DNA of 64,000 nucleotides from Pseudomonas fluorescens (GCF_000802965.1 NZ_JSAK01000029.1:90361-154360), one strand, 5' to 3'. Counted from the first letter of the stretch, positions 52,416 through 61,710 are shown. Notes: generated by a model not told the origin, from the sequence alone. A program made the numbers and translations.

Positions 52416-53825
52416 ATGTCAGTCGCAAAAAAAATGAGTGTGGGGCAACTGACGATGTTGACCGCCGTCAACATGTTGGGCTCAGGGATCATCCTGTTGC
52501 CGTCAAAACTCGCGGAAGTGGGCGGAATTTCCATTCTTTCCTGGTTAATCACTGCCACCGGCTCACTTGCACTGGCCTATGCCTTTGCGCGATGCGGGAT
52601 GCTCAGTCGAAAAACCGGTGGCATGGGTGGTTACGCTGAATACACCTTCGGCAAGGCCGGTAACTACATCACCAACTACACGTACGGCCTCTCGCTGTTG
52701 ATTGCCAACGTGGCGATCAGTATTACGGCGGTCGGCTATATACAGGAGCTGTTCCACATTCAACTGGACTCACTGCAAGTGGGTCTGGCAACCATTGCGT
52801 TGCTGTGGATCACCACCTTCGCCAACTTCGGCGGTGCGCGAATCACTGGCCGGATTGGCGCGGTCACCGTATGGGGCGTGATTGCACCGGTGGTGCTGGT
52901 GTCCACCGTTGGCTGGTTCTGGTTCGACAGCAGCGTGTACGCCGCCGGCTGGAACCCGCACAACATGGGCTGGCTCGACGCCGCAGGCGCCTCGGTGGCG
53001 ATCACCTTGTGGGCCTTCCTCGGCCTGGAATCCGCGTGCGCCAACACCGACGCGGTGGAAAACCCCGAGAAGAACGTGCCGATTGCGGTACTCGGCGGCA
53101 CCCTCGGCGCGGCGGTGATCTACATCGTTTCCACCAACGTGATCGCGGGCATCGTCGATAACCCGGAACTGGCCGCCTCCACCGCACCGTTCGGTCTGGT
53201 GTTCGCCAAAATGTTCACCCCTGTGGTCGGCGACATTGTGATGGCCGCCATGGTGCTGGCTTGCATCGGTTCGCTGCTGGGTTGGCAGTTCACCATTGCC
53301 CAGGTCTACAAAAGCTCGGCGGACACCGGCTACTTCCTGTCGATCTTCGCCAAGTCCAACAAGGCCGGAACGCCGATTGTCGGCATGCTGGTGCTATTAG
53401 CCGCGCAAACGGCGCTGGGTTTTCTCACCATCAGCCCGGACCTCAGTAAACAGTTTGACACCCTGGTCAACCTCGCGGTGGTCACCAACCTGGTGCCGTA
53501 CATCCTCTCCATGGCCGCGTTGATGACCATGCAGAAAGTGTCCAACGTACCGGCCGGCAAGGCGCTCGCCACTAACATCATTGCCTGGGTAGCCGCTGCC
53601 TACAGCTACCTGGCGCTCTACAGTTCAGGCGAGCAAGCGTTAATGCTCGGCGGCGTAGCGACCATCTTCGGCTACACGCTGTTCGGCTTCGTCAACAACC
53701 GCCTGATTCGACTTGAAGCAGTCAACAACAGCGTACCGACGCAAACCGTCAGCGCGCAGCACATCACAGGCAAACCGGTGCCGGTGAACAGCCTGAATAA
53801 AGCCACTCTGGAGGTCAACGCATGA
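52416..53825 (+). CDS. potE: PotE-type amino acid/polyamine antiporter (APC family)
   Basis: A 469-residue transporter with 12 membrane helices. Its sequence is strikingly close to E. coli PotE as I remember it, for example VNMLGSGIILLPSKLAEVG, KTGGMGGYAEYTFGKAGNY and LESACANTDAVENPEKNVP. PotE exchanges putrescine for ornithine. The stop overlaps the start of the decarboxylase gene by 4 bases (ATGA), so the two make a decarboxylase-antiporter pair, which consumes protons and supports acid resistance or polyamine production. The C-terminal 25 residues are extra and hydrophilic. Confidence 0.9.
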   Translation: MSVAKKMSVGQLTMLTAVNMLGSGIILLPSKLAEVGGISILSWLITATGSLALAYAFARCGMLSRKTGGMGGYAEYTFGKAGNYITNYTYGLSLLIANVAISITAVGYIQELFHIQLDSLQVGLATIALLWITTFANFGGARITGRIGAVTVWGVIAPVVLVSTVGWFWFDSSVYAAGWNPHNMGWLDAAGASVAITLWAFLGLESACANTDAVENPEKNVPIAVLGGTLGAAVIYIVSTNVIAGIVDNPELAASTAPFGLVFAKMFTPVVGDIVMAAMVLACIGSLLGWQFTIAQVYKSSADTGYFLSIFAKSNKAGTPIVGMLVLLAAQTALGFLTISPDLSKQFDTLVNLAVVTNLVPYILSMAALMTMQKVSNVPAGKALATNIIAWVAAAYSYLALYSSGEQALMLGGVATIFGYTLFGFVNNRLIRLEAVNNSVPTQTVSAQHITGKPVPVNSLNKATLEVNA

Positions 53826-56107
53826 CGGAATATAGACATTCACTCGGGATGCTCGCGCTACTGGTCAGCAGCCCGGCGGACAAGCGCACGGTGTTTGGCC
53901 GCGCTCTCGATCAACTGGTCAGCGATGTTGAAGGACGTGGCGTCAGCGTACTGGCCTCGGAAAGTCTCAGCGATGCAGCGTCGATCCTGCGCTCGGACCC
54001 GGCCGTCCAATGCGTGTTGATCAGTTGGGAAATGGACACCAGCGAAGGCCATGAAGACTGCATCAAGTTGCTGGTCAAACTGCGCGAGCGCAACACGCGG
54101 GTGCCGGTGTTCCTGATCAGCGACCGGACCACCGCGTCGAGCATTCCGTTGTTGGTCATGCAACACGCCGACGACTTCATCTGGCTGCCCGAAGACACCA
54201 GCCGCTTCCTCAGCGGCCGCATCCTGGCGGCCATCGAACGCTATCGCCAGGCTGCCCTGCCGCCAATGTTCGGTGCTCTGGTGAAGTTTGCCCGGTCCTA
54301 TGAATATTCCTGGCACACCCCCGGTCATGCCGGTGGTACGGCGTTTCTGAAAAGTACGGCGGGCCGGGCGTTCTACGAGTTCTTCGGGGAAAACCTGCTG
54401 CGGTCCGACCTGTCGATTTCGGTCGGTGAACTGGGTTCGCTGCTCGACCACAGCGGCCCGATCGGCCAGGGCGAGCGCTACGCCGCCAAGGTGTTCGGCG
54501 CCCATCGCACGTACTACGTGACCAACGGCTCGTCGATGTCCAACCGCGTGATTCTGATGGCCAGCGTCACGCGCAATCAGATCGCATTGTGCGACCGCAA
54601 CTGCCACAAATCCGCCGAACACGCGATGACGCTGTCAGGTGCCCTGCCGACCTATCTGGTGCCAACGCGCAACCGCTACGGCATCATCGGCCCGATCCTC
54701 CCGCAAACCCTGAGCGCCGAAGGCGTCAAAGCGGCTATCGCCAACAACCCGCTGGTCAAGGAAGACATCGACCCGACGCCGGTCCACGCGATCATCACCA
54801 ACTCCACCTACGACGGCCTGACCTACAACGTCACCCGCGTCGAGGAACTGCTGGGCCAGAGTGTCGACCGCCTGCATTTCGACGAAGCCTGGTACGGCTA
54901 TGCGCGCTTCAACCCGCTGTACCGCGACCGCCATGCCATGCACGGCAGCCCGGACGATCACGACGACACCAAGCCCACCGTGTTCGCCACCCAGTCGACC
55001 CACAAGTTGCTCGCAGCCCTGTCCCAAGCCTCGATGATTCACGTGCGCAACGGCCGTAACCCGATTGAACACGGGCGCTTCAACGAGTCGTACATGATGC
55101 ACGCCTCGACGTCGCCGAACTACGCGATCATGGCCTCCTGCGACGTCAGCTCGGCCATGATGGAAGCCCCTAGCGGGCAGATTCTTACGACTGAATCCAT
55201 CGAAGAGGCCGTGTCTTTCCGCCAGGTCATCTCGCGCATGCACCACGAGATGTACGGCAAGGACGACTGGTTCTTCACCTGCTGGCAGCCGCCGACCGTT
55301 CAGGTGGGCAACGCGACGGTGCCATTCCATGAGGTAGACCCGGTACTGCTGAAAACAGAGCCAAACTGCTGGGTACTGCATCCCAACGAGGTATGGCACG
55401 GTTTCGGCGACATCGAAGAAGGCTACTGCATGCTGGACCCGATCAAGGTCTCGGTGCTCAGCCCCGGCATGGGCGACGACGGCAACCTGCTGGCCTCGGG
55501 CATCCCGGCGTGCGTGCTCACGGCGTACCTCGGTCGCCAGGGCATCGTCGTCGAGAAAACCACCGATTTCACCATCCTGTTCCTGTTCTCCATCGGCATC
55601 ACCAAAGGCAAGTGGGGCACGCTGGTCAACGCCTTGCTCGACTTCAAGCGCGACTATGACGACAACGCCGAACTGGAGCTGTGCCTGCCGGACCTGCTGG
55701 CCGCCAACCAGGGACGCTACGCTGGCATGGGCCTCAAGGACCTGGCCGACGAAATCTTCGCCGCCATGAAGCAGCACAAAACCACCGCCAACATGTCCCA
55801 GGCCTTCGGCACCCTGCCAAAAGCCGAATTCAGCCCGGTGGAAGCCTACGAGAAACTGGTGCGCAACGACATCGAACTGGTGACCCTGGACGAAGCCGCC
55901 GGACGCATCGCCGCCACCGGCATCGTGCCGTATCCACCGGGCATTCCATTGCTGATGCCGGGCGAGAACGCAGGACCGGCGGACGGGCCGTTGCTGGCCT
56001 ATCTCAAGGCGCTGGAAGCCTTCGACAGATCCTTCCCCGGTTTCACCCATGACACCCATGGGATCGAAAGCGAGGCCGGGGTTTACCGGATGCTGGTGTT
56101 GAAATGA
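53822..56107 (+). CDS. Fold-type I PLP Orn/Arg/Lys decarboxylase (AdiA/CadA-like)
   Basis: A 761-residue inducible-type decarboxylase. The N-terminal receiver-like wing domain (about 1-140) precedes the PLP domain, with the cofactor lysine K395 in QSTHKLLAALSQASMIH. Other landmarks are SLLDHSGPIGQGERYAA, DRNCHKSAEHAM and FDEAWYGYARFNP. The stretch VPTRNRYGIIGPILPQ and the general length match AdiA (arginine decarboxylase) best, while parts of the active-site neighbourhood (STYDGLTYN, EAYMMHASTSP-like) also match CadA. It is therefore likely an arginine or lysine enzyme, although its partner antiporter is ornithine/putrescine-type. The substrate must be tested. Confidence 0.9.
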   Translation: MTEYRHSLGMLALLVSSPADKRTVFGRALDQLVSDVEGRGVSVLASESLSDAASILRSDPAVQCVLISWEMDTSEGHEDCIKLLVKLRERNTRVPVFLISDRTTASSIPLLVMQHADDFIWLPEDTSRFLSGRILAAIERYRQAALPPMFGALVKFARSYEYSWHTPGHAGGTAFLKSTAGRAFYEFFGENLLRSDLSISVGELGSLLDHSGPIGQGERYAAKVFGAHRTYYVTNGSSMSNRVILMASVTRNQIALCDRNCHKSAEHAMTLSGALPTYLVPTRNRYGIIGPILPQTLSAEGVKAAIANNPLVKEDIDPTPVHAIITNSTYDGLTYNVTRVEELLGQSVDRLHFDEAWYGYARFNPLYRDRHAMHGSPDDHDDTKPTVFATQSTHKLLAALSQASMIHVRNGRNPIEHGRFNESYMMHASTSPNYAIMASCDVSSAMMEAPSGQILTTESIEEAVSFRQVISRMHHEMYGKDDWFFTCWQPPTVQVGNATVPFHEVDPVLLKTEPNCWVLHPNEVWHGFGDIEEGYCMLDPIKVSVLSPGMGDDGNLLASGIPACVLTAYLGRQGIVVEKTTDFTILFLFSIGITKGKWGTLVNALLDFKRDYDDNAELELCLPDLLAANQGRYAGMGLKDLADEIFAAMKQHKTTANMSQAFGTLPKAEFSPVEAYEKLVRNDIELVTLDEAAGRIAATGIVPYPPGIPLLMPGENAGPADGPLLAYLKALEAFDRSFPGFTHDTHGIESEAGVYRMLVLK

Positions 56108-56132
56108 GTTAGGTCCGGCTCTCCGTAATACC

Positions 56133-56222
56133 TGTAGGAGCAAGCTTGCTTGCGATAGAGGCGGTACATTCAAAATTGATGTATCAGAAAGTCCGCCATC
56201 GCGAGCAAGCTTGCTCCTACAA
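56133..56222. repeat. Inverted REP pair of the TGTAGGAGC family
   Basis: TGTAGGAGCAAGCTTGCTTG and the inverted arm CGCGAGCAAGCTTGCTCCTA flank about 40 bases. It lies 25 bases after the decarboxylase gene and could end its transcript. It is related to the element at 35519. Confidence 0.87.
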
Positions 56223-56303
56223 GGATCTCCTTCAGCTGTCGGATCTCCTTCAGTCCAAAACCCTATGGGCAAATTCGATCACAGCGCTCTATGATTGAAC
56301 CCC

Positions 56304-56705
56304 ATGACCACCACTGCTCCGATTCGCCAACCCTGCCCGCCCGGTGCCTGCGATTGCGGGCGTGACCCGTTGCTGGAAACACCGGGAGCGGACGTGCGCA
56401 TCCTGTTTCTGACCCGCGCAGAAGAAAAGCGCCTGATCGAACGCCTGGAAAACCTTTCAAGTCTCAAAGACCTGGAACACCTGCAACAGCGGATGTTCGA
56501 GCAGTTGGGCATCCGTGTGGACATCGTGCCCAGCTTCAACGAAGTACGGACCACGCGCGGTATCGGCATCCAGGTCGGCGAACTGCCAGGACTGTGCCGC
56601 AAAACCCGCGCCTCGATCCCCGCCGCGATTCGTCGCGCCATGGAAAAACGCCCGGAAATCGCTTACGACGTGCTCAACGCCAACGACCTTTTGCGGGATG
56701 CGTGA
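56304..56705 (+). CDS. Hypothetical protein with N-terminal cysteine cluster
   Basis: 133 residues. The N-terminus carries CPPGACDCGRD (C11, C16, C18), which looks like a metal or iron-sulfur ligand cluster, though one more ligand would be needed. The middle part is helical (RAEEKRLIERLENL, KDLEHLQQRMFEQL). The end contains TTRGIGIQVGELPGLCRKTR. I do not recognise the family. Its stop overlaps the start of the HD-domain gene (TGATG), so they are made together. ATG at 56304 was preferred to an upstream TTG. Confidence 0.75.
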   Translation: MTTTAPIRQPCPPGACDCGRDPLLETPGADVRILFLTRAEEKRLIERLENLSSLKDLEHLQQRMFEQLGIRVDIVPSFNEVRTTRGIGIQVGELPGLCRKTRASIPAAIRRAMEKRPEIAYDVLNANDLLRDA

Positions 56706-57244
56706 TGACTCCCCTTCTCGAATTTCCCGTCACCGACGAAATACTTACGTCCTTCGCACTGACGATCGGCCCTGATCTGCAGGGCTATCGCAATCACATC
56801 TATCGAGTGCTGAATTTCTATTGCGCGCTCAGAGGCTTTGAAGGCCTGCCGCCAGAGCCGGTGCAAATCGCGGCGGCGTTTCACGATCTGGGCATCTGGA
56901 CCGACGACACCCTCGATTACCTGCCGCCCTCGGTGCAACTGGCCAGCCATTATCTCGATCACCGACAACGCCAGGATCTTGAAGAAGAAGTGAGTGCACT
57001 GATTCTGGAGCACCACAAAGTGCGCCCCTATCGCTTGGCCTGCGCCGCCAGCGTCGAGCCGTTCCGCCAAGCCGATGTCATAGATGTGTCCCTTGGACTG
57101 GTGCGCTTCGGCCTGCCCCGGGCGTTGATCAAAACCGTGCAATCGACCTTTCCCGATCACGGCTTCCATTGGATGCTGATGCGGCGCTCGGCACGGCAAT
57201 TCATTCGTACTCCGCTGCGACCGCTGCCCATGTTTCGCTGGTGA
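56705..57244 (+). CDS. HD-domain phosphohydrolase-like protein
   Basis: 179 residues with the HD signature FHDLGIWTDDT, an earlier histidine in YRNHIYRVL, HYLDH and the later LILEHHKVRPY, which together can form a metal site. HD proteins of this size often hydrolyse nucleotides. The start is coupled to the preceding cysteine-cluster gene by a TGATG overlap. The substrate is unknown. Confidence 0.82.
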   Translation: MTPLLEFPVTDEILTSFALTIGPDLQGYRNHIYRVLNFYCALRGFEGLPPEPVQIAAAFHDLGIWTDDTLDYLPPSVQLASHYLDHRQRQDLEEEVSALILEHHKVRPYRLACAASVEPFRQADVIDVSLGLVRFGLPRALIKTVQSTFPDHGFHWMLMRRSARQFIRTPLRPLPMFRW

Positions 57245-57417
57245 AACAGGCATCCGCTCCCCATCCGGAAAATTCATCAAAAGAGGATCAGCGGTCGTAC
57301 ACGCAAGGCGGGACGCTGCTATGCCTTCACATGGAAGAGATCGACGTGCCCTTGGTCCCGGCGCCAACCAGGTGCGCGATGAAATACAGGTGCCGATCCC
57401 TCGGAAGGAGGTGGCAG

Positions 57418-57702
57418 ATGCTATTCATAGTCAGCTGGAAGATCTGTTCGGAAAACCGAAACCATGTGATCGAACGCTTCCTCAAGACCGGCGGTGTTCC
57501 ACCCGAAGGCGTGAAGATGCATGGACGTTGGTACGCCGTGGGTGGCGCGGCGGGTGTCGGCATTGCAGAAGCCAGTGACGCAATCCCGATTCAGAAGTGG
57601 GTACTTGAGTGGAGCGACCTCATGACCATGGACGTCCAGGTGGCCTTGACCGACGAGCAGATGGCGCCACTGCTGGCCGGCATCGGCAAAATCGGCAAAT
57701 AG
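57418..57702 (+). CDS. DUF3303-domain protein
   Basis: 94 residues starting MLFIVSWKICSENRNHVIER, with GGVPPEGVKMHGRWYAVG and DVQVALTDEQMAPLL, typical of the small DUF3303 family of ferredoxin-like (dimeric alpha-beta barrel) proteins of unknown function. The strong ribosome site AAGGAGGTG 5 bases before the ATG fixes the start; longer readings upstream are not supported. It stands alone, 173 bases after the HD gene. Confidence 0.85.
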   Translation: MLFIVSWKICSENRNHVIERFLKTGGVPPEGVKMHGRWYAVGGAAGVGIAEASDAIPIQKWVLEWSDLMTMDVQVALTDEQMAPLLAGIGKIGK

Positions 57703-57815
57703 GTGCCATTGAGAAGGCGAGTCAGCTCGCCGCGTCGATTTCAGATGGATCAGACCGCTGCAGCAGCGTTCGCTGACGTCGGATTTGAATCGCCGTTTCT
57801 GATTTCCAACGCCAC

Positions 57816-57856
57816 AAGCCAGTCACACGGGGCCTGACAGCCCGTGCGACTGGCTT
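57816..57856. terminator. Long hairpin downstream of the DUF3303 gene
   Basis: AAGCCAGTC-A-CACGGG pairs with CCCGTG-C-GACTGGCTT, giving 15 paired bases with one mismatch and a 9-base loop. There is no T-run. It is within the 301-base gene-free stretch 57703-58003, which also holds the arylsulfatase promoter region. Confidence 0.5.
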
Positions 57857-58003
57857 CGATCAGTGTTGAAAAAGCAAATTTCGTTGAGACAGCTGACTGG
57901 ATATTTCTCAATTCAAACCTACGCTGTTCGCGGGGGACCCAAATTAAAACGGCGGTCGGGGGGCTCGTCTCAGAGTACTCGTCTCAGTGCGTAGGAGCTC
58001 GAC

Positions 58004-59617
58004 ATGTACCGGACAAAGCAATCCTCAGCGTTCGCAGTTCCACTGTTGTTATCTACGATGTTTCTTCCCGTCATCATCCAAGCAGCCGATCCACCACCGA
58101 ATATCGTAGTGATCATGGGTGACGACATCGGCTGGTCCAATATCGGTGTCTACAACCAGGGAATGATGGCCGGTCGTACGCCAAACCTCGACCAGCTCGC
58201 CAATGAAGGCATGCGCTTCACCGACTATTACGCCGAGGCCAGTTGCACCGCCGGGCGTGCCAATTTCATTACCGGCGAACTGCCGATCCGGACCGGCATG
58301 ACCACTGTTGGCCAGGCCGGCTCGCCCATCGGTATTCCGGCCGAAGCGGTTACCATTGCCACCGCCCTCAAGGCCATGGGCTATTCCACCGGGCAGTTCG
58401 GCAAGAATCACTTGGGCGACTTGAACGAATTCCTGCCGACCGTGCATGGGTTCGACGAGTTCTTCGGTTACCTCTATCACCTCGACGCCATGGAAGACCC
58501 GGCGCACCCCAACTATCCGCAGGAACTGCTCGCCACCGTTGGCCCGCGCAACATGGTTCACAGCTGGGCTACCGCCACGGACGATACGACTGTCATGCCG
58601 CGTTGGGGCAAGGTCGGCAAACAGAAAATCGAAGACGCCGGCACGCTGTATCCGGAACGGATGAAAACCGTCGACGACGAGATTCGCGACAAAGCCTTCG
58701 CCTTCGTCGACAAGGCCAAACAGGACAACAAACCGTTCTTCCTCTGGCTGAATCCGACCCGCATGCACATCGTCACGCACCTCTCCGACAAGTACGAAGC
58801 CATGCGCAACGCGCAAAATGGCTGGTCGGAACAGGAAGCCGGCATGGCGCAGCTCGACGATATCGTCGGTGACGTCATGGCCAAGCTGAAAAAAGACGGT
58901 ATGGACGGCAACACCATTGTCATTTTTACCACTGACAATGGTGCAGAAAACTTCACTTGGCCAGATGGCGGCACCACGCCGTTTGCCATGGGCAAGGGCA
59001 CCATCATGGAAGGTGGATTCCGGGTTCCGGCGATCATTCGTTGGCCGGGTAAAGTGCCGGCCAATCAGATTGCCAACGGCATCATGTCCGGCATGGACTG
59101 GTTCCCGACCCTGGTCGCGGCGGCCGGTAACCCGAACATCACTCAGGAATTGCTCAAGGGCAAGCAGCTGGGCGACCGGACCTACAAGGTGCACCTGGAC
59201 GGCTATGACCAGACGCCGATGATCACCGGCAAAGGTCCGTCGACCCGTAATGAAATCTTCTACTTTGGTGAGAGTGCGCTGGGCGCAGTGCGAATCGGCG
59301 ACTACAAATATCGCTTTATTGACCAGCCAGGCGGGTGGATGGGCGCCAAGGTGGCGGTCGACGTACCGATCCTGACCAACCTGCGCCTCGACCCCTTCGA
59401 ACGTATGGGCTGGCCGGAGAATCAAGCCGCGCAAGGTTCGCAGCAGTATTTCGACTGGTTCAAGTTCCAGTTCTGGCGCTTCGTGTTCGTCCAGCAACAG
59501 GTGACCAAACTGGCAGAAACCGCGATCGAGTTCCCGCCGATGCAAAAAGGCGCGAGCTTCAACCTAGATTCGGTCAAAGCCAAGATCGCTGCGGCTCGGG
59601 CAGAAATGGCCAAGTAA
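58004..59617 (+). CDS. Secreted arylsulfatase (formylglycine type)
   Basis: A 537-residue sulfatase with a signal peptide ending IIQA (about residue 27). Calcium ligands are D40 and D41 (VIMGDDIGW). The formylglycine site is C81 in SCTAGRAN. Further motifs are GQFGKNHLGD and FTTDNGAEN. The usual CxPSR core appears here as CTAGR, a less common variant. Formylglycine needs a maturase, and none is seen in this window. The ribosome site is GTAGGAGCT. It leads an operon-like set with a FadL-type porin and a DUF3313 lipoprotein, suggesting uptake and cleavage of a hydrophobic sulfate ester. Confidence 0.9.
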   Translation: MYRTKQSSAFAVPLLLSTMFLPVIIQAADPPPNIVVIMGDDIGWSNIGVYNQGMMAGRTPNLDQLANEGMRFTDYYAEASCTAGRANFITGELPIRTGMTTVGQAGSPIGIPAEAVTIATALKAMGYSTGQFGKNHLGDLNEFLPTVHGFDEFFGYLYHLDAMEDPAHPNYPQELLATVGPRNMVHSWATATDDTTVMPRWGKVGKQKIEDAGTLYPERMKTVDDEIRDKAFAFVDKAKQDNKPFFLWLNPTRMHIVTHLSDKYEAMRNAQNGWSEQEAGMAQLDDIVGDVMAKLKKDGMDGNTIVIFTTDNGAENFTWPDGGTTPFAMGKGTIMEGGFRVPAIIRWPGKVPANQIANGIMSGMDWFPTLVAAAGNPNITQELLKGKQLGDRTYKVHLDGYDQTPMITGKGPSTRNEIFYFGESALGAVRIGDYKYRFIDQPGGWMGAKVAVDVPILTNLRLDPFERMGWPENQAAQGSQQYFDWFKFQFWRFVFVQQQVTKLAETAIEFPPMQKGASFNLDSVKAKIAAARAEMAK

Positions 59618-59630
59618 GGCGTCGAGATCA

Positions 59631-59654
59631 CGGGTGGCCGATGCTGGCCACCCG
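59631..59654 (+). terminator. Perfect hairpin between arylsulfatase and porin genes
   Basis: CGGGTGGCC and GGCCACCCG form a 9-bp perfect stem with a 6-base loop 13 bases after the sulfatase stop. With no T-run it is more likely an attenuating or message-stabilising hairpin than a full terminator. Confidence 0.5.
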
Positions 59655-59694
59655 TATCTCTGACGGACGTTTATTGACGCAGTAGGGAATTAAC

Positions 59695-60963
59695 ATGCAG
59701 ATAAAAACCTCCGCCCTGCCCGCCTTTACCCTGCTTGCGCTGTGCTGTCAGCAGGCCTACGCCGGCGGCATCATGCTCTACGAAATCGGCACCGATAATG
59801 CCGGTCTCGCCAACGCCGGTGCGGCCGCCCGAGCACAAGGTCCCTCTACAATTGCCAGCAACCCGGCGGGCATGAGCTACTTGCCAGGCACGCAAATCAC
59901 CGGTGGCTTGCAGGTGCTCTACGGCAACCTCGAATTCAATCGCGACGGCGACACCAATGTCCCGGGCAGTGGCAGCGGCAATGCCCTCGATGTGATTCCC
60001 GGCGGCAGTTTCTTCATCACTCATGAGCTGGATGATCACTGGAGCATCGGCTTCGGCCAATACGCCGACTTCGGCCTGGCGGTGAATTACGACAACGATT
60101 GGTCGGGACGCTACTTCGCACAGAACGCCAGCCTCGGTGGTTTGTCTTTTGTGCCGAGTGTGGCTTACCGCTTCAACGAGCAATGGTCGGTGGGCGTCGG
60201 CGTCAAAGCCATGTACGGCATGCTCCAGGCGCAGACAGCCATCGACCGCGCGCCCTTTGGCTTCACCGAACGCAGCGACGGCCAGTTCAAATACGAGGAC
60301 GAGGATTGGGGGTTTGGCGCGAACGTCGGAGTAATCTACGCCCCGCAAGCTGGAACACGCATCGGCCTGACCTACACCAGCAAGGTCGATCTGGATTTCG
60401 AAGACGGGCTGGACATCAAAGGCAACGGCCCGGCACTGGACCGGTTGAATGGCCTGAACACGCAACTCGACATGACGGTGCCACAGACCGTCACGCTGAG
60501 CCTGTTCCAGCAATTGGACCAGCAATGGGCCCTGTTGGCCTCGGTCAATTGGCAGGACTGGTCGGAGTTCGGCGAGGTTGGTGTGCAGGTCGACACCACA
60601 GCGTTCGATGCTCGATCGACCACCATCGATGCCAAGTACAAAGACACCTGGCAACTGGCGCTCGGCGCGCAATACCAGGCCACCCCGCAACTCTTGTGGA
60701 ACGTGGGCGTGGCTTACGACAGCAGTCCCGTTTCGGACAGCGACCGCACTCTCACCGTACCGATGGCAGAATCCTGGCGCATTGCCACAGGAGCCACCTA
60801 TGCTGTGAACAAGGACACCGACCTCAACGTAAGTTGGGCCATGGTCTATCTTGGTGATATGCCGGTTGACCAGACCAAATCCACGTCGGGCTTTCGAACT
60901 TCCGGTCAGTTCGACAGTGCCTGGATTTCGGCCCTGACCGGGAACATGACCTGGCGTTTCTGA
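59695..60963 (+). CDS. OmpP1/FadL-family outer-membrane transporter
   Basis: A 422-residue outer-membrane barrel for hydrophobic compounds. After the signal peptide (ending AYA) the N-terminal hatch region has the typical IMLYEIGTDNAGLANAGAAA and SNPAGMSYL (NPAGM-type box). It ends in an aromatic residue (MTWRF). Together with the sulfatase before it and the lipoprotein after it, it probably brings in a hydrophobic ester or its product. Confidence 0.91.
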   Translation: MQIKTSALPAFTLLALCCQQAYAGGIMLYEIGTDNAGLANAGAAARAQGPSTIASNPAGMSYLPGTQITGGLQVLYGNLEFNRDGDTNVPGSGSGNALDVIPGGSFFITHELDDHWSIGFGQYADFGLAVNYDNDWSGRYFAQNASLGGLSFVPSVAYRFNEQWSVGVGVKAMYGMLQAQTAIDRAPFGFTERSDGQFKYEDEDWGFGANVGVIYAPQAGTRIGLTYTSKVDLDFEDGLDIKGNGPALDRLNGLNTQLDMTVPQTVTLSLFQQLDQQWALLASVNWQDWSEFGEVGVQVDTTAFDARSTTIDAKYKDTWQLALGAQYQATPQLLWNVGVAYDSSPVSDSDRTLTVPMAESWRIATGATYAVNKDTDLNVSWAMVYLGDMPVDQTKSTSGFRTSGQFDSAWISALTGNMTWRF

Positions 60964-61005
60964 TTACTAAAAAAAAAAGACTTTAACCAAGGAGTAAACA
61001 GCACT

Positions 61006-61686
61006 ATGAACCTGACCCGTAAATTGCTCGTCGGTACCGCCATGGCCGGGCTTCTGCTCGGTGGTTGTACGTCAAAAGTCACCGAGAAGGAGCAGTACTC
61101 CGGCTACCTGTCCACCTACAACAACCTGCAGGAAGTTGAAACGCCAAGCGGCGGTACGGCGATGCGCTGGGTGAGCCCGTCGTGGAACCCGAATGCCTAT
61201 GACACTGTGGCCTTCTCCCGGCTGGAAATGTATCCGGCACCCAAGCCCAACGAGCGGGTCAACCAGCAGACGCTGAACGACATTCAGAACTACATGACCA
61301 ACAAGGCCAAGACCACGTTGGGGCAGAAGTACCGGGTCGTATCCAGCTCGAACGCCGCGCCGGCCGGCGCAAAACTCCTGGTCATGCGTGCAGCCATCAC
61401 CGGGGTAAGTGCCTCGCCTGAAGGCATGCACTGGTATGAAGTGGTGCCTATCGCAGCGGTCGTGGGTGGTGTGTCCGCCGTTACCGGTATCCGGGATGAA
61501 AACACCGAACTGTTTATCGAAGCCGAGTTCATCGACGCGAAAAACAATCAGTCCGTAGGCAGGGTCGTGCGCAAGGTCTTTGGCACCACGCTGGAAAATG
61601 ACAAACAGAAAATCACCGCCCAGGACTTCAAGACAGCAATCGACAAAATGGGTAGCGACTTCCAGGCGTTCATCAACAACAAATAA
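61006..61686 (+). CDS. DUF3313 lipoprotein
   Basis: A 226-residue lipoprotein with lipobox LLGGC (C21) and the DUF3313 region YSGYLSTYNNLQEVE and WNPNAYDTVAFSRLEMYP. A hydrophobic stretch near 150-165 (VVPIAAVVGGVSAVTG) is unusual for an outer-membrane lipoprotein and may interact with the membrane. The function of the family is unknown. The ribosome site is AAGGAG. It is third in the sulfatase set, 42 bases after the porin gene. Confidence 0.87.
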   Translation: MNLTRKLLVGTAMAGLLLGGCTSKVTEKEQYSGYLSTYNNLQEVETPSGGTAMRWVSPSWNPNAYDTVAFSRLEMYPAPKPNERVNQQTLNDIQNYMTNKAKTTLGQKYRVVSSSNAAPAGAKLLVMRAAITGVSASPEGMHWYEVVPIAAVVGGVSAVTGIRDENTELFIEAEFIDAKNNQSVGRVVRKVFGTTLENDKQKITAQDFKTAIDKMGSDFQAFINNK

Positions 61687-61710
61687 CATCGTCGGCTAAC
61701 AACACGCCAT

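Noticed and set aside
54635..56272. 545-residue minus-strand frame opposite the decarboxylase gene
   Set aside because: Antisense shadow; composition typical of reversed coding DNA, and part of it crosses a REP element.
57321..57578. 85-residue plus-strand frame overlapping the DUF3303 gene
   Set aside because: The DUF3303 frame has a strong ribosome site and family motifs; this frame becomes arginine-rich and featureless.
58049..59545. 498-residue minus-strand frame opposite the arylsulfatase
   Set aside because: Antisense shadow of a gene with clear sulfatase motifs.
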